Of a stretch of 24,012 bases of DNA, positions 1-7,334 are shown one piece after another. Each line of letters begins with the position of its first letter. Position 1 is the first letter of the stretch. Source of the stretch: an uncultured Oscillospiraceae bacterium (GTDB taxonomy: Bacteria > Bacillota > Clostridia > Oscillospirales > Oscillospiraceae); contig CAJTPV010000040.1 of assembly GCA_910578505.1 (NCBI GenBank), positions 1 through 24,012 of the forward strand, read 5' to 3'. The notes below the pieces were generated by a model. That model saw nothing but the letters and a program-made list of their open reading frames with translations. It was not told the DNA's origin and did not search any database. Made by a program: the position numbers and the translations under genes.

Positions 1-47
1 TCCCCTGAAAGGGGAGCTGGCACGCGAAGCGTGACTGAGGGGTCCCC
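1..47. repeat. Hairpin-rich intergenic repeat-like element
   Basis: The first 47 bases contain two consecutive hairpins: TCCCCT-GAA-AGGGGA (1-15) and CACGC-GAA-GCGTG (21-33), followed by ACTGAGGGG, whose AGGGG can compete for pairing with the CCCCT of the first arm. I recall very similar 'AGGGGAGCTGGCACG..CGTGACTGAGGGG' elements as common dispersed intergenic repeats in gut Clostridia, but cannot confirm this here. It lies upstream of rplI and may also act as a terminator for the unseen preceding gene. The left edge is cut by the window. Confidence 0.5.
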
Positions 48-97
48 ATTCCGGCGTATTTCAATCAAAATTTCTTGAATTGCAGGAGGATATTACT

Positions 98-547
98 ATG
101 AAAGTCATTTTACAGCAGGATGTGAGCGGAAAAGGCAAGAGAGGCCAGCTGGTGGAGGTGGCGGAGGGCTACGCCCGCAACTACCTGCTGCCCCGGAAGC
201 TGGCGGTGCTGGCGACGGCGGACGCCGTGAACACCATGCAGCTGCGGGACAAGGCCAAGAAGGCCGAGGACGCCAGACTCAAGGCCGAGGCCGAGGCCGT
301 CAGCGCCAAGCTGAAAAACTCCCCCGTGAAGGTCACCGCCAGAGCCGGCGCCAACGGGAAGCTCTTCGGCGCGGTCACCGGAAAAGAGGTCTCCGACGCC
401 CTGAAGGAGCAGTACGGCATCGAGCTGGCTAAGCAGAAAATCGTCCTGGACGCGCCCATCAAGGCCTATGGCAATTATGAGCTGAAGGCGAAGCTGGGCT
501 ATGAGGTCAGCGGGACCATCTATGTCATGGTGGTGGAGGAGAAGTAA
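98..547 (+). CDS. rplI: 50S ribosomal protein L9
   Basis: Large-subunit protein that binds 23S rRNA and helps maintain translational fidelity. The 149-residue product starts MKVILQQDVSGKGKRGQ and carries the L9 signature, including the VAEGYARNYLLPRKLA stretch (about residues 24-39), a long charged central helix and a C-terminal RNA-binding domain; the length is the family norm. ATG at 98 is chosen over an in-frame TTG at 80, because AGGAGG at 84-89 sits 8 bases before the ATG. rplI and dnaB are neighbours in many Firmicutes; here two accessory genes separate them. The stop codon lies only 3 bases from the stop of the opposing small gene, and no intrinsic terminator is visible between them. 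Confidence 0.97.
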   Translation: MKVILQQDVSGKGKRGQLVEVAEGYARNYLLPRKLAVLATADAVNTMQLRDKAKKAEDARLKAEAEAVSAKLKNSPVKVTARAGANGKLFGAVTGKEVSDALKEQYGIELAKQKIVLDAPIKAYGNYELKAKLGYEVSGTIYVMVVEEK

Positions 548-550
548 CCG

Positions 551-805
551 TCAGAGCAGCAGGAGGCCCCGCGCAACGCGCAGCGTTTCCATAAATATGT
601 ACTGCGTGCTGATTTCCTCTAAGCGGCCCTCCTGTTCCTGATAACGGGAAAATTGCTCCCGCTGTTCCGGCGTGAGCAGCCGCAGGAGCGCGTTTTCTTC
701 GCGGTTATACGCACTGTTTATATTGATATATGCCGGTGTGGTCATGAATTCCCGGAAACTGCACTCCATCAGGTAGTTGTACAGGCATTCTGCGTATTTG
801 TTCAT
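551..805 (-). CDS. Small helical protein of unknown function (DUF6809-like)
   Basis: Encodes 84 residues starting MNKYAECLYNYLMECSF, predicted almost entirely helical, with a polar middle (TPEQREQFSRYQEQEGRLEE) and a hydrophobic end (METLRVARGLLLL). From memory this resembles the DUF6809-type small proteins of Clostridia, whose C-terminus reads roughly F..G.R.G....E; this is not certain. ATG at 805 is preferred over GTG at 814, because AAGGG lies 8 bases before the ATG. It is driven by a consensus promoter (837-865) containing a palindrome, and the divergent neighbour is an XRE regulator, so it is probably that regulator's target. The base composition is more AT-rich than the flanking core genes, which suggests an accessory origin. 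No function can be assigned. Confidence 0.7.
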   Translation of the reverse strand: MNKYAECLYNYLMECSFREFMTTPAYININSAYNREENALLRLLTPEQREQFSRYQEQEGRLEEISTQYIFMETLRVARGLLLL

Positions 806-836
806 TAGTAGCACCCTTTTTGTAGTTTATAAAAGA

Positions 837-865
837 ATTATAGAATACCAAAAATGGTATGTCAA
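837..865 (-). promoter_or_regulatory. Consensus sigma-A promoter of the small helical protein gene
   Basis: Read on the - strand: TTGACA (860-865), a 17-base spacer (843-859) and TATAAT (837-842). Both hexamers match the consensus perfectly. Transcription would start near 830 and give a leader of about 25 bases before ATG 805. Confidence 0.8.
845..860. promoter_or_regulatory. Palindromic operator inside promoter spacer (module 1)
   Basis: Perfect inverted repeat ATACCA-AAAA-TGGTAT. It fills the spacer between the -35 and -10 of the - strand promoter and touches the -35, a classic repressor position. The likely binder is the XRE protein encoded at 895-1107, which would also place the site close to that gene's own promoter (possible -10 TATATT at 870-875). 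The binder is inferred. Confidence 0.65.
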
Positions 866-894
866 ACCCTATATTTAAAGCTGGATGAGATTTT

Positions 895-1107
895 ATGACT
901 TTCCCTGAACACTTGTATCAATTACGAGTCTGTAAGCGTCTGCTGCAAAAGAACGTTGCCAAGGAAATTGGTGTTGCATTACAGACCTACCAACGATATG
1001 AATACGGAACCAGTGAGCCGACGCTGTCCAAATTGATCGCGCTGGCGGACTTCTACGGGCTCTCTTTGGATGATTTGGCCTGCCGGGAACTGCCGGAGAA
1101 GGAGTAG
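895..1107 (+). CDS. Small XRE-family HTH transcriptional regulator
   Basis: The 70-residue protein is a single lambda-repressor-like helix-turn-helix domain: LYQLRVCKRLLQKNVAKEIG, then the recognition helix region VALQTYQRYEYGTSEP, then LSKLIALADFYGLSLDDLA. There is no effector domain. ATG 895 has only a weak Shine-Dalgarno (GGATGAG). The gene is divergent from the small helical protein gene across an 89-base region holding a palindromic operator, so repression of that neighbour and of itself is likely. Its stop (1105-1107) abuts the dnaB ribosome binding site (1108-1114) with no terminator between, so it probably shares a transcript with dnaB. Confidence 0.85.
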   Translation: MTFPEHLYQLRVCKRLLQKNVAKEIGVALQTYQRYEYGTSEPTLSKLIALADFYGLSLDDLACRELPEKE

Positions 1108-1124
1108 AAAGGAGTATCTTGACA

Positions 1125-2474
1125 ATGGCATTCGACGAACTGCTCTCCCGCCAGATGCCCCACAGCCTGGAGGCGGAACAGGCCGCCCTGGGCGCGCTGC
1201 TCATCGACGCGGACTGCATCAAGGACGTGATGGACAAGCTGCAGCCGGAGGACTTTTATATCCAGCAGAACCGGGACATCTTTGAGACCATCTACACCAT
1301 GTTCAGCTACTCCAAGCCCATCGACGGCGTGACGGTGGCGGAGGAGATGCAGAAAAGCGGCACCTTCAACCAGGAGACCACCCGCAATTACCTCATCCAG
1401 CTGATGGAGATGACCCCCACCAGCGCCAATGTCATGGAGTACGTCAATATCATCCGCGACAAGTCCCTCCTGCGGGGGCTGGCCAAGGCGGCGGGCGATA
1501 TCTCCGTCATGGTGCAGGAGGGGCTGGGGGAGGCCAGCGCCATTCTGGAGGCCGCGGAGCAGAAGGTCTACGCCATCCGCCGGGGCCGCAGCGCTCAGGA
1601 GCTCATCCCCATCGCCCAGCTCATCAAGCCGTTCCTGGACAACCTCAATGAGCTGGCCTCCGGCCAGGCGGACCTGCCGGGCCTGCCCAGCGGGTTTTCC
1701 CATGTGGACCACAAGATCCACGGCCTGAACAAGTCGGACCTAATCCTGCTGGCCGCCCGCCCCGGCGTGGGCAAGAGCTCCTTTGCCCTGAACATCGCCC
1801 TCAATGTGGCCAAGGAGACGAAAAAGACCGTGGCCGTCTTCTCCCTGGAGATGAGCCGGGAGCAGCTGCTCATCCGCCTGATGGCCTCGGAGGGGCTCAT
1901 TGAGCTCAATACCCTGGCCACCGGGCGGCTCAGCAGCACCGACTGGGGCAAGCTCACCCAGGCCGCCCGCATCCTGCGGCAGACGGACATCCGCATCGAC
2001 GACAACCCCATGCTCACCGCCGCGGATATGAACGCCAAGTGCCGCCGGCTGGACAACCTGGGCCTGGTGGTCATCGACTATCTGCAGCTGATGAGCTCCT
2101 CCGGCGGCAAGAGCTACGCCGGGGAAAACCGGCAGCAGGCGGTCAGCGACATCTCCCGGATGCTGAAGATCATGGCCAAGGAGCTCAACGTGCCCGTGGT
2201 CTGCCTCAGCCAGCTCAGCCGCGCCAATGAGAAGCGGGACAACAAGCGGCCCATGCTCTCGGACCTGCGGGACTCCGGCGCTATTGAGCAGGACGCGGAT
2301 ATCGTGATCTTCCTCTACCGGGAGGATTATTACAATGAGGATACAGAAAACCGAAATATAGCGGAATGTATTATTGCCAAGAACCGCCACGGGGAGACCG
2401 GCAAGGTGCCCCTGCGCTGGACCCCGGAATATACCACCTTCAGCACTGTGGAGATGCGCTTCGATGACGAGTGA
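1125..2474 (+). CDS. dnaB: Replicative DNA helicase DnaB
   Basis: Hexameric 5'-3' helicase of the replication fork, known as DnaC in Bacillus. The 449-residue product has an N-terminal primase-binding helical domain (begins LLSRQMPHSLEAEQAALGALL) and a RecA-like C-terminal domain. Visible motifs are Walker A ARPGVGKS (about 211-218), SLEMSREQL, Walker B LVVIDYLQLM, LSQLSR and the C-terminal DSGAIEQDADIV. Length and motif order are normal for the family. AAGGAG at 1109-1114 serves either ATG 1125 (10-base spacing) or an in-frame TTG 1119 (4-base spacing); the ATG is chosen, but the difference is two residues. Its end overlaps the tilS start by 11 bases, indicating translational coupling. Confidence 0.97.
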   Translation: MAFDELLSRQMPHSLEAEQAALGALLIDADCIKDVMDKLQPEDFYIQQNRDIFETIYTMFSYSKPIDGVTVAEEMQKSGTFNQETTRNYLIQLMEMTPTSANVMEYVNIIRDKSLLRGLAKAAGDISVMVQEGLGEASAILEAAEQKVYAIRRGRSAQELIPIAQLIKPFLDNLNELASGQADLPGLPSGFSHVDHKIHGLNKSDLILLAARPGVGKSSFALNIALNVAKETKKTVAVFSLEMSREQLLIRLMASEGLIELNTLATGRLSSTDWGKLTQAARILRQTDIRIDDNPMLTAADMNAKCRRLDNLGLVVIDYLQLMSSSGGKSYAGENRQQAVSDISRMLKIMAKELNVPVVCLSQLSRANEKRDNKRPMLSDLRDSGAIEQDADIVIFLYREDYYNEDTENRNIAECIIAKNRHGETGKVPLRWTPEYTTFSTVEMRFDDE

Positions 2475-3789
2475 GCTTGCGCGGCGGGCCGGGGCCTACT
2501 GCCGGCAGTGGGACATGCTCCCGGCGGAGGGGACGGTGCTGTGCGCCGTCTCCGGCGGGCGGGACTCCATGGCCCTGCTCCATATCCTCCTCCGCCTGAC
2601 GGCGGGGACGGGGGTGACGCTGGCCGCCGCCCACTTCAACCACCGGCTGCGGCCTGCGGCGGACCGGGACGAGCAATTCGTCCGGGACTGGTGCGCCGGC
2701 CACGGCGTGCCCTTTGTGGCCGGAAGCGGGGACGTGCGCGCCCACGCCGCCGGGAGAGGGGTGGAGGACGCCGCCCGGCAGCTGCGGTACGCCTTTCTGG
2801 AGGAGACCGCGGACCGGCTGGGGGCGGAGCGCATCGCCACCGCCCACCACCGGGACGACAACGCGGAGACCGTCCTGCTCCACCTGCTGCGGGGCTCCGG
2901 CCTGCGGGGGCTGTGCGGCATTGCGCCGGTGCGGGGCAGGATCGTCCGCCCCCTGCTGGAGATCAGCCGGGGGGAGATCGACGATTATGTGGCGGAAAAC
3001 CACATCGCCTATGTGGAGGACGAGACCAACGGCGACGCCGCCTATACCCGCAACCGCCTGCGGCTGGAGGCGCTGCCCCTGCTGGAGGCGCTCTCCCCCG
3101 GCTGCACCGGGCGCATCGCTGCGGCGGGCGGCCTGCTGCGGGAGGAGGAGGAGCATCTGCAGCGGGAGGCCGACGCCCTCCTGCCCCCCGGAGACGGGCG
3201 GGAGATGGTCCTGCCGGCGTTAACGCTCAGCGGCCAGGACCCGGCCATGCGCCGCCGTCTGGTGCGGACCATGGGGCAGCGGCTGGGCGTGACCCTGACC
3301 CGGCGGCAGGTGGAGGCGGTGCTGGGGCTGGGCAGCGGCGGCATGGTCTGCCTGCCGGGGAACCTCTGCGCGGTCCGTCAGGCCCACCGGCTGACTGTGC
3401 GGAAAACAGAGCCCCTCCCGCCGCCCCTGCTTCTGGCGTTTGGCCGGCAGCGCTGGGGGCCCTGGCAGGTGACGCTGCGGCGAACGCCGTCGCCGGAGAC
3501 CTGGGGGCCGGATACCCTGGCCCTGGATGCGTCCGCCGGAGCGCTGACGGTGGGGGCCTGGGACGGGACGGGCCGGCTGGCGGTGGAAAACGGGAGCCGG
3601 ACGCTGAAGCGGCTCTTCCAGGACCGGGGCATCCCGGCGGAACGGCGGGGGGAGCGCCCTGTCCTGTACGCAGGCGGGCGTCCCGTGGCCGCGCTGGGCG
3701 TCGCCGTGGATGGGGACCTGACCCCCAGAGCGGGCCGGCCCTGCCTGGCGGTCACATTTACACCAGTTGAAGAAAAGATAAAGGAGTGA
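2464..3789 (+). CDS. tilS: tRNA(Ile)-lysidine synthetase TilS
   Basis: Converts the wobble cytidine of the CAU-anticodon tRNA-Ile to lysidine using ATP and lysine, so that AUA is read as isoleucine. The 441-residue protein has the N-type ATP pyrophosphatase PP-loop SGGRDS (30-35), HFNHRLR (57-63), the TilS stretch TAHHRDDNAETVLLHLLRGSG (about 127-146) and RNRLR (196-200). The less conserved C-terminal domains follow. ATG 2464 lies inside the last codons of dnaB and is preceded by GGAG 9-12 bases upstream; the longer open frame merely runs through dnaB. The hpt ribosome binding site overlaps its stop codon. The order tilS-hpt-ftsH is classic for Firmicutes. Confidence 0.95.
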   Translation: MTSELARRAGAYCRQWDMLPAEGTVLCAVSGGRDSMALLHILLRLTAGTGVTLAAAHFNHRLRPAADRDEQFVRDWCAGHGVPFVAGSGDVRAHAAGRGVEDAARQLRYAFLEETADRLGAERIATAHHRDDNAETVLLHLLRGSGLRGLCGIAPVRGRIVRPLLEISRGEIDDYVAENHIAYVEDETNGDAAYTRNRLRLEALPLLEALSPGCTGRIAAAGGLLREEEEHLQREADALLPPGDGREMVLPALTLSGQDPAMRRRLVRTMGQRLGVTLTRRQVEAVLGLGSGGMVCLPGNLCAVRQAHRLTVRKTEPLPPPLLLAFGRQRWGPWQVTLRRTPSPETWGPDTLALDASAGALTVGAWDGTGRLAVENGSRTLKRLFQDRGIPAERRGERPVLYAGGRPVAALGVAVDGDLTPRAGRPCLAVTFTPVEEKIKE

Positions 3790-3793
3790 GCGT

Positions 3794-4342
3794 ATGGAAC
3801 ATATGGATCAGGACATCTTAAAGGTGCTGTACAGCGAGCAGGAGATCGCCCGGCGCATCAAGGAGATGGGCGCGCAGATGTTTGAGGACCTGCAGGACAA
3901 GGAGCCGCTGTTCGTCAGCGTGCTGCGGGGGGCCTTCATCTTTATGGCGGACATCGTCCGGGCCTGCCAGGTGCGCTGCGACGTGGAGTTTATCGCCGTA
4001 TCCTCCTATGGCAACTCCACCAGCAGCTCCGGCGTGGTGCAGATCACCCACGATATCCAGCAGGATATTTCCGGCCGCCATCTGGTGGTCATCGAGGATA
4101 TCCTGGACTCCGGCAACACTTTGTACTTCCTCAAGCAGTATTTTATGACAAAAGGGGCGGCGTCCGTGTCCATCTGCACGCTGCTGGACAAGCCCAGCCG
4201 CCGGACCAAGCTGATTACCCCCGATTATACCGGGTTCGTCGTGCCGGATGAATTCGTGGTGGGCTACGGGCTGGACTACGGCCAGAAGTACCGGAACCTG
4301 CCGTATATCGGCGTGCTGAAGCCGGAAGTGTATACAAAGTGA
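3794..4342 (+). CDS. hpt: Hypoxanthine phosphoribosyltransferase
   Basis: Purine salvage enzyme that makes IMP (and GMP) from hypoxanthine or guanine and PRPP in the cytoplasm. The 182-residue protein has the type I phosphoribosyltransferase fold: LRG loop (44-46), the flexible SSYGNSTSSSG loop (70-80) and the PRPP-binding motif VVIEDILDSGNTL (98-110) with the acidic pair E101-D102. The C-terminal VPDEFVVGYGLDYGQKYRNLPYIG is typical of HPRT. AAGGAG overlaps the tilS stop and precedes ATG 3794; an alternative ATG lies three codons later. In Bacillus the gene also sits between tilS and ftsH. Confidence 0.96.
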   Translation: MEHMDQDILKVLYSEQEIARRIKEMGAQMFEDLQDKEPLFVSVLRGAFIFMADIVRACQVRCDVEFIAVSSYGNSTSSSGVVQITHDIQQDISGRHLVVIEDILDSGNTLYFLKQYFMTKGAASVSICTLLDKPSRRTKLITPDYTGFVVPDEFVVGYGLDYGQKYRNLPYIGVLKPEVYTK

Positions 4343-4375
4343 TTGTCTGAGTTACTTATAACGTTTCTGTGGCAG

Positions 4376-4421
4376 CAAGTCAACAACATCTTCTTGACTT
4401 GGAAAATTTTTATGGTATGCT
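4376..4421 (+). promoter_or_regulatory. Promoter with overlapping palindrome, upstream of XRE gene/ftsH
   Basis: TTGACT (4394-4399), 16 bases, then TATGCT (4416-4421), which is preceded by TGG and so forms an extended -10. A perfect inverted repeat CAAGTCAA (4376-4383) - 10 bases - TTGACTTG (4394-4401) covers the -35, as expected for an autorepressor site. Transcription would start near 4428, right at the GAGGTGG ribosome binding site, so the leader is very short. Confidence 0.6.
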
Positions 4422-4438
4422 GTCTGCGAGGTGGTCAA

Positions 4439-4798
4439 ATGGAGCTAAAGGACAGGATTCGGCGCATTCTTCATGAGCAGCATATAAAACAGAAGGACTT
4501 TGCGGGCGACATCAAGGTCACGGAAAGTTATGTATCGAACCTGCTGAATGGCAAGCGCCGCAGCATTTCTGAAGCGCTTGCCCTGCTGATTGAACAAGTA
4601 TATGGATACTCTGCCCAATGGGTGCTGACTGGGGAGGGGGATTGTTACGCGGTAAATCTTGCCGCTGCCAATTCCACTCCCGCCAAAAAACGGCTGATTG
4701 CCGAGATCGAAGAGCTGTCTGCGCCTGAGGTTGCGGCTGTTCAAGTGTTTGTTGATTCCCTGGATGGGTATAAAAAAGCCTTTGACCTATCTGAGTAG
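4439..4798 (+). CDS. XRE-family HTH regulator, phage-repressor-like
   Basis: The 119-residue protein has an N-terminal lambda-repressor-type HTH: IRRILHEQHIKQKDFAGDIKV, then TESYVSNLLNGKRR, then SISEALALLIEQVYGYSAQWVLTGEG (about residues 8-60). The LTGEG ending is typical of small phage-like repressors. A helical tail (about 75-119) may dimerise. ATG 4439 is chosen because GAGGTGG (4428-4434) sits 4 bases upstream; the longer frame from 4343 would run through the promoter. ftsH starts 26 bases after its stop with no terminator between, so ftsH may depend partly on this gene's promoter. The coding composition is less GC-rich than hpt or ftsH, consistent with an accessory insertion. Confidence 0.85.
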   Translation: MELKDRIRRILHEQHIKQKDFAGDIKVTESYVSNLLNGKRRSISEALALLIEQVYGYSAQWVLTGEGDCYAVNLAAANSTPAKKRLIAEIEELSAPEVAAVQVFVDSLDGYKKAFDLSE

Positions 4799-4824
4799 AA
4801 ACCAAATAAAAGGAGTGGAGTCCC

Positions 4825-6684
4825 TTGACAAAAAAAGGAAGAACCCCCGGATTCGGGCTGTACTTTATGGCCATCATCCTGCTGCTGGCCGCGTATTACA
4901 TCTTTTATGGAACGATGGGGACGACCTCCGTTACCTATGCCCAGGTGCAGGAGCTGTTCCGGGGGGAGCAGGTGAAGAGCTTCTATGTGAAGGACGGCGA
5001 CAGCCTGTACCTGAACCTGGTCAGCGGCGACACGGTGCGCAACGAGCTGGAGAGCACCGACGCTTTCCGGGAGGACCTGGGCGGGCTGATCCGGGAACAG
5101 AAGGCCAGCGGCGTCCTGGTGGACTACGACTACGCCCCCACCTACTCCCCGCCCTGGTGGAGTGAGATCCTGCTGTATATGCTGCTCATCGGCGGCATCT
5201 TCCTGTTCTGGCAGTATATGATGACCAAGGGGCAGGGGGGCGGCATGGACCAGGGCCGCCGCTTTGGCCGGGCCAGAATCCGCTTTGGCTCGGACAGCAA
5301 GGAGAAGCGGGGCTTCGCCGACGTGGCCGGGGCGGAGGAGGAGAAGGCGGAGCTGCAGGAGATCGTCAGCTTCCTCCAGGAGCCGAAAAAGTATCTGGAT
5401 TTGGGGGCCCGTATCCCCAAGGGCGTGCTGCTGGTGGGCCCTCCGGGCACCGGCAAGACGCTGCTGGCCAAGGCCGTGGCCGGTGAGGCCGGGGTGCAGT
5501 TCCTGTCCATCTCCGGCTCCGACTTTGTGGAGCTGTACGTGGGCGTGGGCGCCAGCCGGGTGCGGGACCTCTTTGACGAGGCGAAAAAGGTGGCCCCGTC
5601 GGTGGTGTTCATCGACGAGATCGACGCCGTGGGCCGCCAGAGAGGCGCGGGCCTGGGCGGCGGACACGACGAGCGGGAGCAGACGCTGAACCAGCTGCTG
5701 GTGGAGATGGACGGCTTCTCCAACAACGAGGGCGTGGTGGTCCTGGCGGCCACCAACCGGGCGGATATCCTGGACCCGGCGCTGCTGCGTCCGGGGCGGT
5801 TCGACCGGCAGGTGTATGTGGGCCGTCCGGACAGCAGGGGCCGGGAGGAGATCCTGGCCGTCCACACCCGGAACAAGCCCCTGGCGGAGGACGTGGACCT
5901 GCATGTGCTGGCCCAGGGGACGTCCGGCTTTACGGGGGCCGATCTGGAGAACCTGGTCAACGAGGGCGCGCTGCTGGCCGCCCGCCAGGACCACAAGTTC
6001 ATCTCCATGGAGAATCTGCAGGACGCGGTCATCAAGGTCATCGCCGGGCCGGAAAAGCGCAGCCGGGTGGTGCCGGAGCACGAGCGGCGGCTCACCGCCT
6101 TTCACGAGGCCGGCCACGCGGTGATGCACCACTGCCTGGAGAGCGTGGACCCGGTCCATCAGGTGACCATCGTGCCCAGGGGGCAGGCCGGGGGCATGAC
6201 CATTGCCCTGCCCTCCGACGACCGGGGGTACTACTCCAAGCGGTATATGGAGGAGGAGATCGCCGCCCTGCTGGGGGGCCGGGTGGCGGAGGCGCTGTTC
6301 CTCAGCGATATCTCCACCGGCGCGTCCAACGACATCCAGCGGGCCAGCGGTATGGCCCGGAAGATGGTCATGACCTACGGCATGAGTGAAAAGCTGGGGC
6401 CGGTGAGCTTCGATTCCGGCCACGACGAGGTGTTCATTGGCCGCAGTATGGCCCAGGCCAAGGCCTATTCGGAGGAGGTGGCCGCCCGGATCGACGGGGA
6501 GGTCAAGGCCATTATCGACGCGGCCTACCACCGCTGCGAGGCGGTGCTGGAGCGGCACCGGGAGAAGCTGGAGTCCGTGGCGGCGTATCTGCTGGAGCAC
6601 GAGACCATGTCCGGAGAGGACTTCGCGGCGGTGATGGGCTTCCCGAAGGCCGTGCCTGGGGAGGAGACTCCGTCTATTGGATAA
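4825..6684 (+). CDS. ftsH: ATP-dependent zinc metalloprotease FtsH
   Basis: Membrane-anchored AAA+ protease that degrades misfolded membrane proteins and some regulators. The 619 residues show TM1 (about 11-28), an external loop, TM2 (about 115-132), then the AAA domain with Walker A GPPGTGKT (205-212), Walker B VFIDEID (261-267) and second region of homology ATNRADILDPALLRPGRFDR. The peptidase zinc site is HEAGH (427-431), with third ligand probably D503 in SNDIQRA. The start is TTG 4825 with AAAGGAGTGGAG (4809-4820) upstream; there is no ATG before TM1. The C-terminus is short but normal for clostridial forms. A strong hairpin follows at 6686-6717. Confidence 0.97.
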   Translation: MTKKGRTPGFGLYFMAIILLLAAYYIFYGTMGTTSVTYAQVQELFRGEQVKSFYVKDGDSLYLNLVSGDTVRNELESTDAFREDLGGLIREQKASGVLVDYDYAPTYSPPWWSEILLYMLLIGGIFLFWQYMMTKGQGGGMDQGRRFGRARIRFGSDSKEKRGFADVAGAEEEKAELQEIVSFLQEPKKYLDLGARIPKGVLLVGPPGTGKTLLAKAVAGEAGVQFLSISGSDFVELYVGVGASRVRDLFDEAKKVAPSVVFIDEIDAVGRQRGAGLGGGHDEREQTLNQLLVEMDGFSNNEGVVVLAATNRADILDPALLRPGRFDRQVYVGRPDSRGREEILAVHTRNKPLAEDVDLHVLAQGTSGFTGADLENLVNEGALLAARQDHKFISMENLQDAVIKVIAGPEKRSRVVPEHERRLTAFHEAGHAVMHHCLESVDPVHQVTIVPRGQAGGMTIALPSDDRGYYSKRYMEEEIAALLGGRVAEALFLSDISTGASNDIQRASGMARKMVMTYGMSEKLGPVSFDSGHDEVFIGRSMAQAKAYSEEVAARIDGEVKAIIDAAYHRCEAVLERHREKLESVAAYLLEHETMSGEDFAAVMGFPKAVPGEETPSIG

Positions 6685-6685
6685 A

Positions 6686-6717
6686 AAATATGCCGCCCGG
6701 CAGCGGGCGGCATATTT
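6686..6717. terminator. Intrinsic terminator between ftsH and convergent small gene
   Basis: Perfect 14-bp stem AAATATGCCGCCCG (6686-6699), loop GCAG, CGGGCGGCATATTT (6704-6717). On the - strand it ends in a run of U (the A-run at 6683-6688), so it is strongest for the 6736-6900 gene, but it can also end ftsH transcripts. Confidence 0.85.
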
Positions 6718-6735
6718 CGTGAAACAACAGCGCGG

Positions 6736-6900
6736 TCATGGCTGCTGCGCTATGTAGTGTTCCTCCGCCTCCCTGAGGGCGGTGATGAGCAAATCTCCCG
6801 CTTTCCTGACAACAGGGTCGCCGGGGGCGTACCGCTCCAAAATGGAGAGCGCCCTGTCAACCTGGCCGACTAACATAGCGTATTCCTTTTGATAGTTCAT
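6736..6900 (-). CDS. Small acidic-basic helical protein, unknown function
   Basis: A 54-codon gene too short to attract attention. It starts MNYQKEYAMLVGQVDRALS and ends ALREAEEHYIAQQP, with the intervening LERYAPGDPVVRK. It is hydrophilic and should form two helices around the APGDP turn. Support for expression comes from GGAGGA located 7-8 bases before ATG 6900 and from the terminator at 6686-6717 just past its stop. Small conserved clostridial proteins of about 55-60 residues with an XALXEAEE-type end exist as I recall, but I cannot name the family. No function is assigned. Confidence 0.65.
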   Translation of the reverse strand: MNYQKEYAMLVGQVDRALSILERYAPGDPVVRKAGDLLITALREAEEHYIAQQP

Positions 6901-7334
6901 AGACGTTTCCTCCATAAATCAGCCCATTTTTTCGGGGCAGGCATGTAGTGAGGGAGTGGCAGAGCGAGGGGCACGGCGGCTCCGGCCCCGCTGGAAGCAA
7001 GAAATTTTGGCAATATCTGGGGAAAGCCAGCAGTGTCTGTCGCTCTCTGTCGCATAGTATAGCGGACAGGCCCTTCAGATTTTGTCGAAAGCGGTCGAGG
7101 GGAAAAGATTTTTTTCGCAAAACCACAATGTAGGGGATACAGCCCCCCTCCAGGGTATACAAGATGTTGTGTTTTTCCCTGAATTTGCCAAATGCGGAAT
7201 ATGGTAAATTTTGGTTTATCCATGCCTGCTTTGGCCGAAAAAGCGACGATTTTGCCGCAAAAAAGTAGGACAATATTCTGTTTTGCTGAAAGGATAGTAA
7301 TGCCAAATCGGGCCGCTTTGATGATAAAACGGGC
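6901..7334. other. 434-base intergenic region without a convincing gene
   Basis: AT-richer than its surroundings. I see no reading frame with a ribosome binding site; the open frames here have poor codon use. It holds a TTTTGTCGAAA sequence (7080-7090) matching the Spo0A box TGTCGAA; a - strand TATACT (7056-7061) placed 21 bases from the TCGACA of that box; and an imperfect dyad, 7120-7132 with 158-174 of the same block (AAAC-c-ACAATGTA against TACA..TTGTGTTT), enclosing GGGG and CCCCCC runs. It probably contains the promoter and leader of the 54-codon gene at 6900. Confidence 0.5.

Noticed and set aside
4741..6600. Long - strand open frame of 619 codons opposite ftsH
   Set aside because: It is a shadow of GC-rich codon bias: no ribosome binding site, low-complexity His/Leu/Val-rich product, and complete overlap with a clear gene. 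The equal length to FtsH is chance.
6857..7306. 149-codon - strand frame in the empty region
   Set aside because: It has no ribosome binding site, no recognisable domain, and it overlaps the better supported 54-codon gene in another frame.
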